Source: Incurvaria masculella (lineage: Eukaryota; Arthropoda; Insecta; Lepidoptera; Incurvariidae). From it: a stretch of DNA of 64,000 nt. Numbering within the stretch: the stretch's first letter is position 1; each line of letters begins with the position of its first letter. A model generated the notes under the pieces. The model was given only the letters and a program-made list of their open reading frames with translations, made no database searches and was not told the DNA's origin. The stretch covers positions 5,337,001 to 5,401,000 of the forward strand of contig OX335660.1 in assembly GCA_946894095.1 (NCBI GenBank), read 5' to 3'. The position numbers were made by a program, and so were the translations under genes. Positions 49,625 through 61,562 of the stretch are shown here, one piece after another.

Positions 49625-50281
49625 GAAGATGGCGCTCCATCGTCTCTGCCTACACCTCAGTGTAGCGGGAGGTGATGGTATATAAGTAAATCAATAAAAA
49701 TATTACTTAATCATTGTGGTACCGTAACATCGAATGAGTGGTAATGAAATTAGAAGCTACCCGGTAACGAGATAATGGGCTGTGTGATTATGGTATGTGA
49801 ACTGATGTGAACAGTAGGTATACACCTACCGGCCAAGGCTGACTCGGTAGACGGTAGCAAAGGCCAAGATGTGCTGCGGAAAAATATAAGGAAAAAACTT
49901 ATATAACGCGTCAACAAAACTTGATGGACACGCGTGGATTGCCTTTAGATTGAGTCCAAAAAACTGCTTAAATTTGCACGTTTGTTTGCGGTCACCTTTA
50001 GGTATATCGTTGGGTCAGCTGGAAGTCAATGCAGTATAGTGCGCATGACTTGGCATTTTGGAAATATGTTTCATCATATTGTTTTAAGAGGATAATGAGA
50101 CGATCAGAGAAATGACTTTTATTTGTTATACTTTTTAGTTCGTTTTTTAAACGTTTTTTAAAATTATTGATTACATTTTCTTGTTCGTACGTAATGGTAA
50201 TAAATGGGAATAGTTTTTGGGGGTAGCATAAGCATAAATAATATTTCTTATTATATTTGAATGTGTTCGTATGTACCTATG

Positions 50282-50390
50282 TTACCGCTGTTAATTCTCT
50301 TATATATAATATTATAATTAATATAATATAATATTATAATATTATAATTACCTTATAAAAATAAATAAAATAAATAAATAAATAAGTTCC
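50282..50390. repeat. AT-rich simple repeat
   Basis: TAATATAATATAATATTATAA followed by (AAAT)n/(AATA)n units. Confidence 0.8.
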
Positions 50391-50469
50391 ATACAATAGC
50401 TCATGAAATTTCTTTCTCTCTCTTTCCTCAGTGAAATTAAGAAAAAAAATCTGATATTTATATAATTTT

Positions 50470-50875
50470 CCAACCTGACATGGACGGCTAATACCACCCA
50501 ACTCTCGTTATGATATTAGCCCGATATACCACATTCCCGAAGGAATTGAGTGCCATGCCAGGACCTTCCCTTCATGAGCACGGCTACATTGAACTGGATG
50601 GAAAACACGAATTTTTCATTGACGTTTCAACTATCTTTTCATTCAATACGATGGTACCAACGCGGGCGGACTTAAATCCTCCCACCTAGTAGGGGAAAGG
50701 GACCTACAGTTATGCATGGATTCCGAACCATAGAGCAGCTCGCGATCGTGAGGAAATGCACTTATTGAACTCAGAAAGAGAAAGAAAGTGGTGCATGTCG
50801 GGGCGAGGAATTGAACTCAGACCTCTGGTATGCTAGGCCAGTCCCCGCGCCACTAGGCTACGAGCCGCTCAATTT
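50470..50875 (-). mobile_element. SINE, tRNA-like head, full length
   Basis: AACCTGACATGGACGGCTAA, CCCGAAGGAATTGAGTGCCA, ATACGATGGTACCAACGCGG, CATGTCGGGGCGAGGAATTG, CGCCACTAGGCTACGAGCCG. Confidence 0.83.
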
Positions 50876-51007
50876 TGAGTTCGTATTGTTTTTAAGAGGA
50901 TAATGAGGTGATAAAGTTCAATACAATGGCTCGTGCCTCTTTCCTAAGTGTAAATAAGAAATATGTTTTTCATATTTTGCACATTACACAAATCAACTGA
51001 GAGCTAC

Positions 51008-51502
51008 CCCGCCCGGGTTGGTACCATCGCATTGGATAAAAAGATGGTCGAAGCTTCCATCAAACTTATCCGTGTTTTCAATCCAGTTCAAGGCAGCCGT
51101 GCTCATTAAGGGAAGGACCTGGCATGGCACTTAATTCTTACGGGACTGCGGTGTGTTGGGCTAATATAACTGTGAGTGTGGTATTGAATTTAATTGTTTA
51201 TTCATAATCCATAGACAGTACATTGCACTCGGATTTGTCATATTTTAACGTTTTAACATTAGCCAGTTCAGCAAAAGATAACACAGCGAAGAAGAACTGG
51301 CAAGAAAATTCCGCTGTCTTTTTTTTCACGTCCACTTAATCTAAATGCACAAAATAGTTTGTAAATTTTGTCGAAAAACACAGGTATAACACTAAATTAA
51401 TATGAATTCACGAAAGTCAATAATTCATGCCGTATGCAACAGTTTATTTGCAAAGACTATCTCAAAGAGTATTAGCCAGCCATGGCCAGTTACATAAAAA
51501 CA
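51008..51502 (+). mobile_element. SINE interrupted by repeat family F
   Basis: CGCCCGGGTTGGTACCATCG to GTGTGGTATT at 51186; resumes GTATTAGCCAGCCATGGCCA at 51470. The gap holds family F copy 3, and GTATT/GAGTATT flanks suggest a short target duplication. Confidence 0.75.
51187..51466 (+). mobile_element. Repeat family F, copy 3 (nested)
   Basis: ATCCATAGACAGTACATTGC, GATTTGTCATATTTTAACGT, ACGTCCACTTAATCTAAATG, AATTCATGCCGTATGC. Nested in a SINE. Confidence 0.7.
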
Positions 51503-51510
51503 TGTTTGAC

Positions 51511-51670
51511 TTAGCCCCGATTGCACAAAGAGACGGCTGAGTTGATCAATGTTCAAACACTTCACTTTTAGTGAATCGCATGGAGTTCCTTCCTTAGTGT
51601 CCATAGAAAGTGACCTGTTTGATCATACTTTGACGATGATTTTGATGTTTTGTCCTTTCGTGCACTCGTA
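51511..51670 (+). mobile_element. MITE-D copy 5
   Basis: TTAGCCCCGATTGCACAAAG to CCTTTCGTGCACTCG. The right end has decayed. Confidence 0.72.
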
Positions 51671-51937
51671 ACATTAAGGGAATGTTACCTCTGCCGTAAA
51701 TGTTACCTATACCATGCACATGCCTTACTTCTGCAGATAAGCTATCATGGTACAATGTTCACTGCATATCACTGCTCGGCTCCCAAAACAGTATAGGAAA
51801 GGCTATAAAGTGATATAACACTAACGTAATGATACATTATGTAACCATCAAGATTCGCAATCTACAGACACCAGCTCTGCTAACAAATGCCAGTAATATA
51901 TGGCAATAACGGCATATTTGACATTGATTTATCTTAA

Positions 51938-52525
51938 GGTGGGCCTTCCCGCTCAACTCCCCATACAAACGTGGAAAGAAGATCACGCCCATATTTCTTG
52001 TCAGAGATCCAAAATGTTGCTCAAAATAGTTTTATGTGATCGAACTAGATGTCTAATGATTATTGGCGTTGTAAATTAGTGTTTGGATTCTAAGGCTGAG
52101 ATAAATAGTCGTAACAGAAACTAAGACTAACGAAAAGTAGTTCTTTGTGACGTCGCATTGACACATTTTGTATGGTCGAAATTAGTCGTTAGTCTTAGTT
52201 TCTGTTACAACTATTTATCTCAGTCTAAATTATAAGGTCTGAAAGTTACAATTTTGCGCGTACTTTATACAATAACTTTGGACGTGGATTACTCTACGAT
52301 AAAATTAAAACATCTCAAAAAGTTAGTCTTCAGACTTAGCTTGTTTCATCAAGATTTATAATCAAGTTGGTTTTTATTTGATTTTTGACTTCAGCGGTCG
52401 TGATTTACTTTAACCTATAAGCCGTTTTGTAATAAAAAATTTCGTAAATGGTACCAAATCAAATACTATACGCACTGTCTGCTTTATTGCTTACGCTTGC
52501 ATGTCTTTGTCTTTGAAACATGAAG
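51938..52525 (-). mobile_element. MITE-B copy 3, interrupted and truncated
   Basis: TTAA then GGTGGGCCTTCCCGCTCAAC; inner matches GATCACGCCCATATTTCTTG and ATAAGCCGTTTTGTAAT. The far end is lost; a MITE-C is nested at 52091-52229. Confidence 0.75.
52091..52229. mobile_element. MITE-C, near-palindromic
   Basis: AAGGCTGAGATAAATAGTCG and its inverse ACTATTTATCTCAGTCTAA; the CAGAAACTAAGACTAACG arm is also mirrored. About 135 bp. Confidence 0.85.
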
Positions 52526-52979
52526 GGATTTCGAAATGGCAGGAATAAGACAAATTCGAACTTTTATGAGACATATAGCGCCCCAACAGTGGCGTTGTTT
52601 TTTTGTCGTAGCTCAGTTTAAAGAGTTGTTGCAACTACATAGTGTGGTATTTTTACGTTAAAATGTACGGTTAAAGTCCGCTCCTTCGTGCGTTTGGCGG
52701 GTGAGGGGCTATAGTCGAGCCGTTCTAAGAAGCGTTTTTTGACAGATGATAGAGGGATAGGGAAGGGTAAAAACCAGAGTTTTACTTTTATATCGATAAC
52801 ATTTCAATAAGGAAAAGCAAAAATCTAATAATAGGCAATCTTCTCTAAAATAAAACACATTCATACAGATGGACAGGTGATTATCTGATTTCGGAAGGTG
52901 TTTCATAACCTAAATACAATATTTTTTGCACATATAGAGCTTTCAACGGAATAATTTTCCAAACATTAACCATTGTATA

Positions 52980-53720
52980 TTTGGAGCAAAACATTTTAAA
53001 ACATTTTAAAATAAATAATAATAATAATAATAATAATTTTTATTTCAGGTCATGACCCATATGTTGTTAGTAGACATTACATGGTTAGTACATTTATAAA
53101 GTTGTTAACATGAAGCTATGCCAGAATATAAATATTTCGGCATTGAATTGGCTTATAATACATTTTATTATTTCGTTTTGGCTTTCACTAATGGTTTTTT
53201 TAAATGCTGCAATTTTTTGCCTCATAATGGCATTAAAGTAATTAACTCTATTCTCAACGAACATACCAGAAGCGCTACACCGCCAGGGGAGACCCATGAT
53301 ACAACGAAATGCGTTATTATATTGAACACGCAGGGTGTTGTACGCTCGTTTCGTGTAGTTCGTCCATAACTGGCATGTGTAGAACGACTGGCAGTACGCT
53401 TTGAATAGAGTTATTTTGTCGTCATTGGAACAGTTAGCAAACCTTCTGGCAAGCATATTGCTCTTCATGGCCAGATTCCGACGCTGCCGTTCCATGTCCA
53501 TATCATCGCATAGATTATGCGTTAAAATGTGGCCGAGATATTTAAATGACTTCACGATTTTTAACGGCGTTGAGTCGAGATAGATGTTAGGCACATTTTC
53601 CGGACCTCGTCCTGACCTGAATATCATGACTTATGTTTTTTTAACATTGTATGTGAGGCCATGGTTTTTTGCATATTTTTCACATATTGTTAGAAGTTTT
53701 CGTAAGCCCTTCAATTCAAA
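52980..53720 (-). mobile_element. LINE ORF2 C-terminal fragment with (TTA)n tail
   Basis: Minus strand: RKLLTICEKYAKNHGLTYNV, a stop, VMIFRSGRGPENVPN, FKYLGHILTHNLCDD, LFKAYCQSFYTCQLW, YNNAFRCIMGLPWRC. This is the end of a non-LTR reverse transcriptase ORF, with one in-frame stop and the catalytic domain absent. It ends in (TTA)n at 53014-53036. Confidence 0.82.
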
Positions 53721-54470
53721 TAATATTGTGTTTGTGAATTATGTTGTCCCACATAATTTTGCGACGGTTCAGTCAATACTGTCAAAGATAATCTGCAAAG
53801 ATGTATACTTTATGATAATTTTACTTAGTTCTGTAGCTGTGCTCCGATCCGTGCGGAGCTCAACCAAAAACAACCAGCAGACTTTGGTTATAATGGAGCT
53901 CTGGTAAAAACCCAAGCGGTTTTGTACCTGCCACTTGAATTAAAATATACATTTCCTCGTAAGGTTTTCCCTTGCTGGATATCATCGAAAAGGTCATGTG
54001 TCTGTTGGGAACAGCTTCTAGATGTATTTATGTTGGCTCGGCTAGATTTTTATATCAAATCCAATGTCGGTAAATCAGTCTAATAACGACTATGCACTAC
54101 AAATGGGTGTTTGAAGTATTCATCATTAAAATTTCTTACTTTGCATGCCAGGGCTAGTAATTATTTCTTTCTTATTTATTAATTTATTATTATTTTATCT
54201 ACTTGCTCACTGCGCAGATGCAATGGTAATAGTAATGATAGCGTGATAGTAAGGAATTAAGGATACAATAATTGAAAGTAGAAATCAACCTGTACGTAGA
54301 TGCAAACCGCATGAAAATCAGGTAACTCGTTCTTCAGTTATAAGCGGATACATGTATTTTGTTTTGTGTAAATTCCGGTGTATATTTACAAATAATACAA
54401 ACGCAGTCGGTCCGACGGCATTATACAGAGCTCGTGATTTTAGCTATTGGTTATCTATTAGTGAGCTATT
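53721..54470. other. Stretch without recognised features
   Basis: AT-rich; may include further decayed LINE sequence on the minus strand near 53721-53930. No other signal seen. Confidence 0.4.
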
Positions 54471-54476
54471 AGTCCT

Positions 54477-54772
54477 TTTTAGGGTTCCGTACCCATAGGG
54501 TAAAAACGGAACCCTATTACTAAGCCTCCGCTGTCCGTCCGTCCGTCCGTCCGTCCGTCTGTCACAGGGCTGTATCTCATGAACCCTAACAGGTAGGAAG
54601 CTGAAAATTTCACAGATTATGTATTTATTTTGCCGCTATAACAACAAATAGGTAACATTATAAAATAATGAAAATTAAAGGATTTACAAAAAAAAAACAT
54701 TTTTTTTGTAAATCCTGTACGATGGTACGGAACCCTTCGTGTGCGAGTCCGACTCGCACTTGGCCTGTTTTT
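54477..54772 (-). mobile_element. (GGAC)n element, copy 3 (reverse)
   Basis: TTTAGGGTTCCGTACCCATA, (CCGT)n at 54535-54560, CGCTATAACAACAAATAGG, CTTCGTGTGCGAGTCCGACT. Confidence 0.85.
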
Positions 54773-54984
54773 GTATTATTTTATAATTATTGTTATTTAT
54801 TTTATTTTATGTATTATTTAGAATTACAAACCGAAATAATAAAGACTAAATGGATTCTGATTTTTGTGAATTCCGCTAACGGACAACTAGTTCTACAAAT
54901 CTCTCCCAGAAGCATGTCTTGCCGTCCTCCAGAGAACACACAACTTGGTGCGTTTCTTTAGAAGTAGCAGACCTCTCCAGTTTC

Positions 54985-55207
54985 AATTCGAGTGCAGCCT
55001 GGCACGACACCTCATTGTCGACACGTATCGCAGTAGGGAATCTCGCGATACAAAGCACAATATGTGTGAATCGAATTTAATCACACGCGCGCATTTCGCA
55101 GACGTAGCTCCGCATCTGCGCATATCCTTTGACGTCAGCGCCGTGGGATTCGAACCTGCGACCCTTGGATCAATTGTCGGTGCTCTAACGAACTGAGCTA
55201 CGTCTAT
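54985..55207 (-). mobile_element. Second tRNA-derived SINE type
   Basis: Minus strand starts GACGTAGCTCAGTTCGTTAG and has GTCGCAGGTTCGAATCCCAC (clear box A and box B); the body then differs from the main SINE family. The cloverleaf is plausible but the 3' end is not tRNA-like. Confidence 0.6.
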
Positions 55208-55787
55208 GGCTCAATCTATTGTACAATTTCGCTACATGTGGAGTTAGCTTATTTAAAAAAACCATTAGAAACAAGCCGAAGTTATCAAAATAGTTTAGAG
55301 GCTTCGGAGATGCTTACTGACAAACAAACATACACATATAACAAGCGGTATAGCAAAAAAACACATTTTTAATATTTTTTGAATTTTTGAATCAGTCAAA
55401 AGACCTTTAAAAAAATACTTAAATTTTCAATGCATGGAAAATGTACTGTTTCCACAGTATTCAAATTCGAATTTCTCGTAAATTATTGGTCAGATTTTAA
55501 TAAGATTTTCACGATAAAACGTCGTACTAACGATTCGTAAGATTAATTAATGTGTCAACGTCGACCGTTGATATACCCTTTGTGTAAAATTTAATCAAAT
55601 TATAAGATTTAATTGTACAGTCACTTAAGGTTTGCCTGGAACTGGACATGCTAATGTGGCTAATATCCATGGTCCTAGAATTTAAACTCGCGGTCTTCCA
55701 CAGCTGCTGGATACCACTGACGTTCACCATCACCCCTACATTACGGATTCCGTTGTGCGTGTGTTAGTACTTAGTAGTTCATCTCCT

Positions 55788-55992
55788 TCTAGACTACTTG
55801 GCCGATTTATATCTTTTTGTTTGTGTTTGTGGGGTCACGTGGATGGTTCTTAGCTGAAGACGGTGGGTGGAGCTGTTGTCGAGATCCACATTTTTTAAAC
55901 TGACTATTTGAAGAACGCGCCCGTGAAGGCTTCTGCTCACTACCGGGCTCCGCTCGGGTGAATGTCCGAAACGAAACTGGCCCGAGCGTACC
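55788..55992 (+). repeat. Repeat family J, copy 2
   Basis: ACTTGGCCGATTTATATCTT, TGGGGTCACGTGGATGGTTC, CGGGCTCCGCTCGGGTGAAT. Confidence 0.55.
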
Positions 55993-57262
55993 TGGGAAAA
56001 TTGTCTCGTCTTCTTATAAATCTATGCCCATGCTCTGTCCACCCCAATAGTCGATAGCGTTGAGGTAATAATACGAACCAACTGTTTGTTAACACTGGAT
56101 TGCAAGGACATAATTCCGCTGCTGTGATTATGAACAAGTTTCCTTGTCTTAAATCGAGCGGAAGTAACCTTAAGAGGCTTTGAAAGACGGAAAATGTAAT
56201 CGATATAATCTTTTCTTTGCTTGAGCAGTTGCAAGACGTATCTGTGATTATTGGCTTAGTCTCACGTTTGTGCATCTGATATGAATTGGTATCCAATAAT
56301 GGTATCTGAAGATAAATAATAAAACCTGGCAAGTGTCAACAGTCTGGCGCGCACCGAGGAGTCAAGAGAGAAAGAGACAAAGAAACAGAGAGCAGAAGGT
56401 GATGGATCTGGACAAATATTTACAGGATGTCGGGATAGATAGCAGAAACTTCGGGAACAGAGTGTTACCAATATTGGAAGATGTATTGGGACGGCATAAA
56501 AAAAGCATCGGAATTTCGATTTGAGTGGGAAGGATTTTTGAGTATTATTCCGAAACACTAGACTGAAAACTGCTGTTTCGGGTCCAGCCTTGCAATGTAT
56601 TCGTAAAGTAGTTCTTTTTACTGGGCCTTTCTTCAATTATGTGTCCTTGCTTCACGGTCGATTATACATACCTTAGAGCTTAACACATAATTAACATCAG
56701 AAGAATTAAATTAAGTATGAACGCTACCAAAAACATTTCTTATAATTTTCGCTTATCTCTTTTTTCCTGTACGACTGTCCTCCTGAAGAAAATATATTGT
56801 CTCGTTATATCTACTTCTGGCACAGATAATCAGTACAGTTCCACATTTGCAGTACGACCGTTGACCGGCCTTGACCCGAGTGACAGATCAACTTTCACTT
56901 TAGATGCACAATCCCGCGCCACGGCGCACTCTAAAGTGTACTCTATGTCAGTGGGTCAAGATCTTTATTGCAACGACGTGACAACTCCTGAGCGAATTTA
57001 ATTGTCCGCAAGTGTTATTGATAGGTATCTGACTGCATATTTTATAGTTTTAATACACCAAGTACTAACGTACATAGGAATTAATTGCGTCCGAGATTGT
57101 CCTGCAATAAATGATATAAGAAGCAAAATGAACTAACGTACGATGTGGCGTCGTCGGCGCCAATATGTTACTAGGACTTATAGGCCCACTTCATTGTCCA
57201 TCCGTATGTCCGTCAAAACAATGTTTCTATCTATTTAAGTTTATGGTCCCTTGGATTCATAA
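55993..57262. other. Stretch without a recognised gene
   Basis: Short open frames on both strands, for example plus 56333-56524 (MDLDKYLQDVGIDSRNFGNR), which looks coding-like but matches nothing known to me. Confidence 0.35.
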
Positions 57263-57267
57263 AAAAA

Positions 57268-57540
57268 ACCGGCTGAGCACGAGTCGGACTCGCACACGAA
57301 GGGTTCCGTACCTTCGTACAAGATTTTACACAAAAAAATCACGTTTTTTGTTTGGCCCAATCTTTAGTTTTTTTAAATTTTACCTATTTGTTGTTATAGC
57401 GGCTAAATAGAAACACACTCTGTGGAAATTTCAGCTGCCTTCCTATGACGTACGGACGGACGGATGGACGGACTGATCGACAGTGTAGGCTTAGTAATAG
57501 GGTTCCGTTGGAACCCTTTGAGTACGGAACCCTTAAAATT
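57268..57540 (+). mobile_element. (GGAC)n element, copy 4
   Basis: ACCGGCTGAGCACGAGTCGG, GAAGGGTTCCGTACCTTCGT, TTGTTGTTATAGCGGCTAAA, short GGAC run, GAGTACGGAACCCTTAAAAT. Confidence 0.8.
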
Positions 57541-57620
57541 AAGCTTCTAAGTAAAATATACGCCCATGTATGCCGCGTAGTGTAATTTTGTGATCAGGTC
57601 GTCAGTGCAGTGAACATGTA

Positions 57621-58421
57621 TCACTACATAGTATAAAACAAAGTCGCTTTCTCTGTCCCTATATCCCCATGTACGCTTAAATCTTTAAAACTACGCAACT
57701 GATTTTGATGCGGTTTTTTTAAATAGATAGAGTGATTCAAGAGGAAGGTTTATATGTACAATAACATCCATTAAATATTTGAGAAATACTGTTATTTTTG
57801 AGGTTTCCAATGTGATGTCGTAAAAAAATATTTTTTTTCCGCTTGCATTGCAAACGCAGGCTGAACCCTACGAGATTTATCAAAATAATGTACTAAGTAT
57901 TGTATACATTGAAAAGGTCTACAGAAAACTCCGCGATGGTATTTCTCTATCTCTTATGGATATCCCACAATAACATTTTTTTCTCATTTACTTTTTACGA
58001 CAAATAATGGCTAATTTTTGAAGCGATTTTAACCAATACAGCATTAATCCTTATCCAATTAAATACCTTAAATACATTGTTGATTTAATATAGATCTATA
58101 CGGCCCTTTACAGCATATGATTTAAATGAATATTTTCGAAGATATTATAGATTAAAAAATTGCGGGACGTAGTGCTTGCGGCGGTACCGGCCGGCCGGGG
58201 CGGCGGGAGCGTGCCTATAAATAGTGCGTCGGAGGCCGCGGTTCTCCCTATAGCACTTTGAATTTATTATTTCTCTAATATCTCATAATCATCTAATAAT
58301 AATATCTAAGTTTTTTTTATTTCAAATGTTTCAATATATGAACTCTACGTAAAAAGGGTTTATTTGTGTATCATTGTGTCAAATGATATTATGCCCGTGC
58401 AAAGCCGGGACGGGCTGCTAG
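57621..58421 (+). mobile_element. Non-autonomous Helitron 2
   Basis: 5' TCACTACATAGTATAAAAC; 3' hairpin GCCCGTGCAAAGCCGGGACG followed by GGCTGCTAG and T. Shares its last about 130 bp with Helitron 1 but differs at the 5' end. Carries a GC-rich block at 58163-58250. Confidence 0.82.
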
Positions 58422-58793
58422 TTGATACTAAACGTGAAAACGTTTCCCAATTTTTTCTTGTTGTTACTGGAGTAGTGCATCGCGTCAGGGCCCTTGCTTG
58501 CGGCGACGCTAGGTCTCTTCTTTCCCTAAAATATGGTTGAGAGAGGCGATGGCTGTGCCCGGCGTGATACTCGTGAACGGGTGCTGTTTGTGGGGACTGG
58601 CCTGCTCGAATTTGTCACTTGGTAAATAGCGGGGATAGTTTTTGCAACAAACTTATATTTCTCATAAATAAGCAAACGGCATGAACAATTGTTGATTTTC
58701 ATAAATTCTAATCGATTTATTGTTTTTAACACTGTTTTTCTCCTGCGCTGTTCTTCGCTGTGATAAAATATGACAAATCCAATATTTTTTATA

Positions 58794-58957
58794 TGTATGT
58801 AACTGGACATGTATAGCTAATACGAGCTAATAGTCGTGATATTAACCTAACACACTGAATCGAAAACACGGACAATTTTAATTGCCTCTTCTACCATCGT
58901 CCATTCATTGCGAAGGGACTAACTCGGGCGGGATTAACACTACCTTCCAGTTAATGT
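58794..58957 (-). mobile_element. SINE, headless reverse copy
   Basis: TATGTAACTGGACATGTATA, GAAAACACGGACAATTTTAA, CATTGCGAAGGGACTAACTC. Confidence 0.7.
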
Positions 58958-58987
58958 ACTGCTTATGGATGATGAATAAATAATAAA

Positions 58988-59318
58988 AAAACCGGCCAAG
59001 TACGAGTCAGACTCGCACACGAAGGGTTCCGTACCATTGTAAAAGATTTAACACAAAAAAATCAGGATTTTTGTGTGGGCCCCCCATTGAATTATATTTT
59101 TTTTATTTTACCTTTTTGTTGTTACAGCGGCAAAATAAAGACACGCTCTGTGAAAATTTCAGCTGCTTACCTATTACGGTTCATGAGATACAGCCCTGTG
59201 ACGGACGGACGGACGGACGGACGGACGGACGGACGGACGGACGGACGGAAGGACGGACGGACAGCGGAGGCTTAGTAATAGGGTTCCGTTTTTACCCTTT
59301 GGGTACGGAACCCTAATA
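58988..59318 (+). mobile_element. (GGAC)n element, copy 5, long microsatellite
   Basis: ACCGGCCAAGTACGAGTCAG, GAAGGGTTCCGTACCATTGT, GTTACAGCGGCAAAATAAAG, (GGAC)n about 59200-59265, GGGTACGGAACCCTAATAA. Confidence 0.88.
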
Positions 59319-59523
59319 ACCCAGACTGAACCACAACACAGCGGCGTTTGCCACTGTCCACATCATGCATTTAGAGGTGCGAAAATTTGGAACTGGCAAT
59401 ATTTGCCGACGTATGACCTGGTTAGTAGTACTACTGGTTAGGCACCACTCGCGTCGATGTCTGCAGTTTGCCTACATAATTGACCAATCGATGTTTGCAC
59501 AAAACTGAGTCGATCACTGGAAA

Positions 59524-59781
59524 AGACCGGCCAAATGCGAGTCGGACTCGCACACGAAGGGTTCCGTACCATCGAAAAATATTTAACACAAAAAAACACG
59601 TTTTTTGGTATGCCCTCTTAAATTTGTATCTTTTTATTGTTGTGATAAATGAATACACACTCTTTAAAAATGTTAGCTGCTTACCTATTACGGTTCACGA
59701 GATACAGCCCTGTGACAGACGGACGGACGGAGGCTTAGTAACAGGGTTCAGTTGGCACCCTTTGGGTACGGAACCCTAAAA
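59524..59781 (+). mobile_element. (GGAC)n element, copy 6
   Basis: ACCGGCCAAATGCGAGTCGG, AAGGGTTCCGTACCATCGAA, GCTGCTTACCTATTACGGTT, very short GGAC run, GGGTACGGAACCCTAAAAAT. Confidence 0.85.
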
Positions 59782-59812
59782 ATGGCAAGACAGTAATAAA
59801 ACAAAATGTGCG

Positions 59813-60122
59813 CGGCTCAGGGGCGCAGGGACTAGCTTTCCATGCCAGAGGTCGTGAAATTGAGCGCCGCCTCGTTCCATCCGAGCTGTTCCATAATTCG
59901 GAATCCATGTGAAGCAGTAGGTCCCATTTCCCTGCTAGGTGGTAGGGTTACCCCGCATAGGTCGGTACTATCGCACTGAATTAACCATGCTCGAAGCGGC
60001 AATGTTTGTTATCCAGTTCAATGTGGTTGTGCAATACAAGGACGGTCCGGGCACCCAGTTCCCATGAGGTATGTTGGATTCATGTCGTGACAGTACATTG
60101 GGTGTTGCATTAGCCTTCATTT
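59813..60122 (+). mobile_element. SINE, tRNA-like head, diverged
   Basis: GCGGCTCAGGGGCGCAGGGA, TGCCAGAGGTCGTGAAATTG, GGTGGTAGGGTTACCCCGCA, CTCGAAGCGGCAATG, CATTAGCCTTCATTTC. Confidence 0.7.
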
Positions 60123-60163
60123 CACTTCATTTATTTATTCAACTTTTGGTAGTCAAACTACAC

Positions 60164-60260
60164 TAAGGCTGAGATAAATAGTCGTAACCGAAACTTAGAC
60201 TAATGAAGAGTAGTAGTTTGTGACGTCACTTTGACACATTTTGTATGGCAGAAATCTCAA
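60164..60260 (+). mobile_element. MITE-C half copy
   Basis: TAAGGCTGAGATAAATAGTC, GTAACCGAAACTTAGACTAA, TGACGTCACTTTGACACATT. The right arm is lost. Confidence 0.7.
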
Positions 60261-60356
60261 AGTAGCTGCTAAGTTGGCATTTACACCCAAAAAACCTCAC
60301 AAGAAATACTCAAAATATATAATTATTAGGTTATTACGTTAAGTAATTTATAATTT

Positions 60357-60450
60357 GAGGTGGCCCAACCCGGCGGGACTAACTCATTCGCGGGCACTGT
60401 ACAAAACCGTGCTGTTGCGCTTTGGGACCTTCCCTGTTTCAAAGAAAAAG
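60357..60450 (+). mobile_element. MITE-B 5' fragment
   Basis: GAGGTGGCCCAACCCGGCGG, CATTCGCGGGCACTGTACAA, GACCTTCCCTGTTTCAAAGA, then cut off. Confidence 0.75.
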
Positions 60451-60539
60451 GCAGGATCCGTTAGATAAATAAAACATAGCATCGCTAATATATGTGCAAC
60501 TGTTAAGAAACAATGTATTCTATCTATATCCATGGGTCG

Positions 60540-60700
60540 TACAGCTTTGGTCTAGGGGCTAGAGGACTTGCCTTTATACGAGACGTTATGGGTTCAAATC
60601 CCCGCCCCGGTCATGCACCACTTTCGTTGTCTTACTGAGTTAGATAAGTGCATTTCAAATCAAACTTAGGCAGTCTGATTGGAGTTGTTCGTTTCCCATA
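60540..60700 (+). mobile_element. SINE head fragment, tRNA-like
   Basis: TTGGTCTAGGGGCTAGAGGA (box A region), GTTATGGGTTCAAATCCCCG (box B), GTCATGCACCACTTTCGTTG. Confidence 0.7.
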
Positions 60701-61285
60701 CTGCTTGTGTAGCGTAAATGGTAAATGTGAATTCATTTAAAAAAACTGTTACAACAGTTTTATGCTACTCTAAGCTTAGAACTGATGTTATTCATATAAG
60801 TTAGTGTGAGTATAGGTCGCGGAAAGACAGTATAATTATCTCGTATATGTTTTTGCTGCACACATGTTAATCGTAGCCTACAATCTCGTTGAATATCGCG
60901 TCATAGGTGTCCGATAAACCGGTTTCAAGTAGTATCCGCGAAGTACAGACTGATGTCTGTCTTCAAGAGTGTGTTCTAAATCGGCATGCATTTACACTGA
61001 TTTGGCGAATCCGCTTGAATTCGAATTAAATCTCATGTAATGCGACCTGTATGTAATGAGAACAGCCGGACAGCACACGAAAGCATTTTTGTCCAGGCTG
61101 AATCGCTCGGTCAATATCTTGCAGTTATTCTTTTAGTATTGCAGTGCAGTAACTAGTTTTATACCTGGTCGTATTACCAGGTAATGATGCAATTTGTATG
61201 CACAAGGTGGAGACAGACAATTATATTATGACGGAAACTGCATAACATTTTCATATTGTCCTTTGGACAGCTCTATGAATCCACA
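60701..61285. other. Stretch without recognised features
   Basis: No coding, RNA or repeat signal recognised. Confidence 0.4.
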
Positions 61286-61289
61286 TATT

Positions 61290-61545
61290 TTGAGCGGCTT
61301 CTCATAGCTCAGGGGCGTAGCGACATGTCATTAATGCCAGAGATCATGGGTTCAAATCCCCGCCCTGTTAATGCTACACTTTCTTTCTCCTTATGAGTTG
61401 GATACGAATGAATGCGGGCTGTTTCATGGCTTGGAATTCATTTAAAACTGTACCTTCCTTTCCCCTCATAGGTGGTAAGGTTTGAGCCCACCCGGGTTGG
61501 TTCTTCCGCATTCAATGAAAGTGGTCAAACCATTTTTTTTTCATT
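61290..61545 (+). mobile_element. SINE, tRNA-like head, 3'-truncated
   Basis: GAGCGGCTTCTCATAGCTCA, ATCATGGGTTCAAATCCCCG, TTTCTTTCTCCTTATGAGTT, GAGCCCACCCGGGTTGGTTC. Confidence 0.8.
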
Positions 61546-61562
61546 TCATTTATTTAAACTTC

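Noticed and set aside
55140..55205. Functional tRNA gene on the minus strand
   Set aside because: Box A and B are good, but the sequence continues as a repeat body with no proper 3' acceptor stem, so it was called a SINE.
59196..59265. CRISPR-like or regulatory direct repeat array
   Set aside because: A plain four-base microsatellite inside a mobile element, with no spacers.
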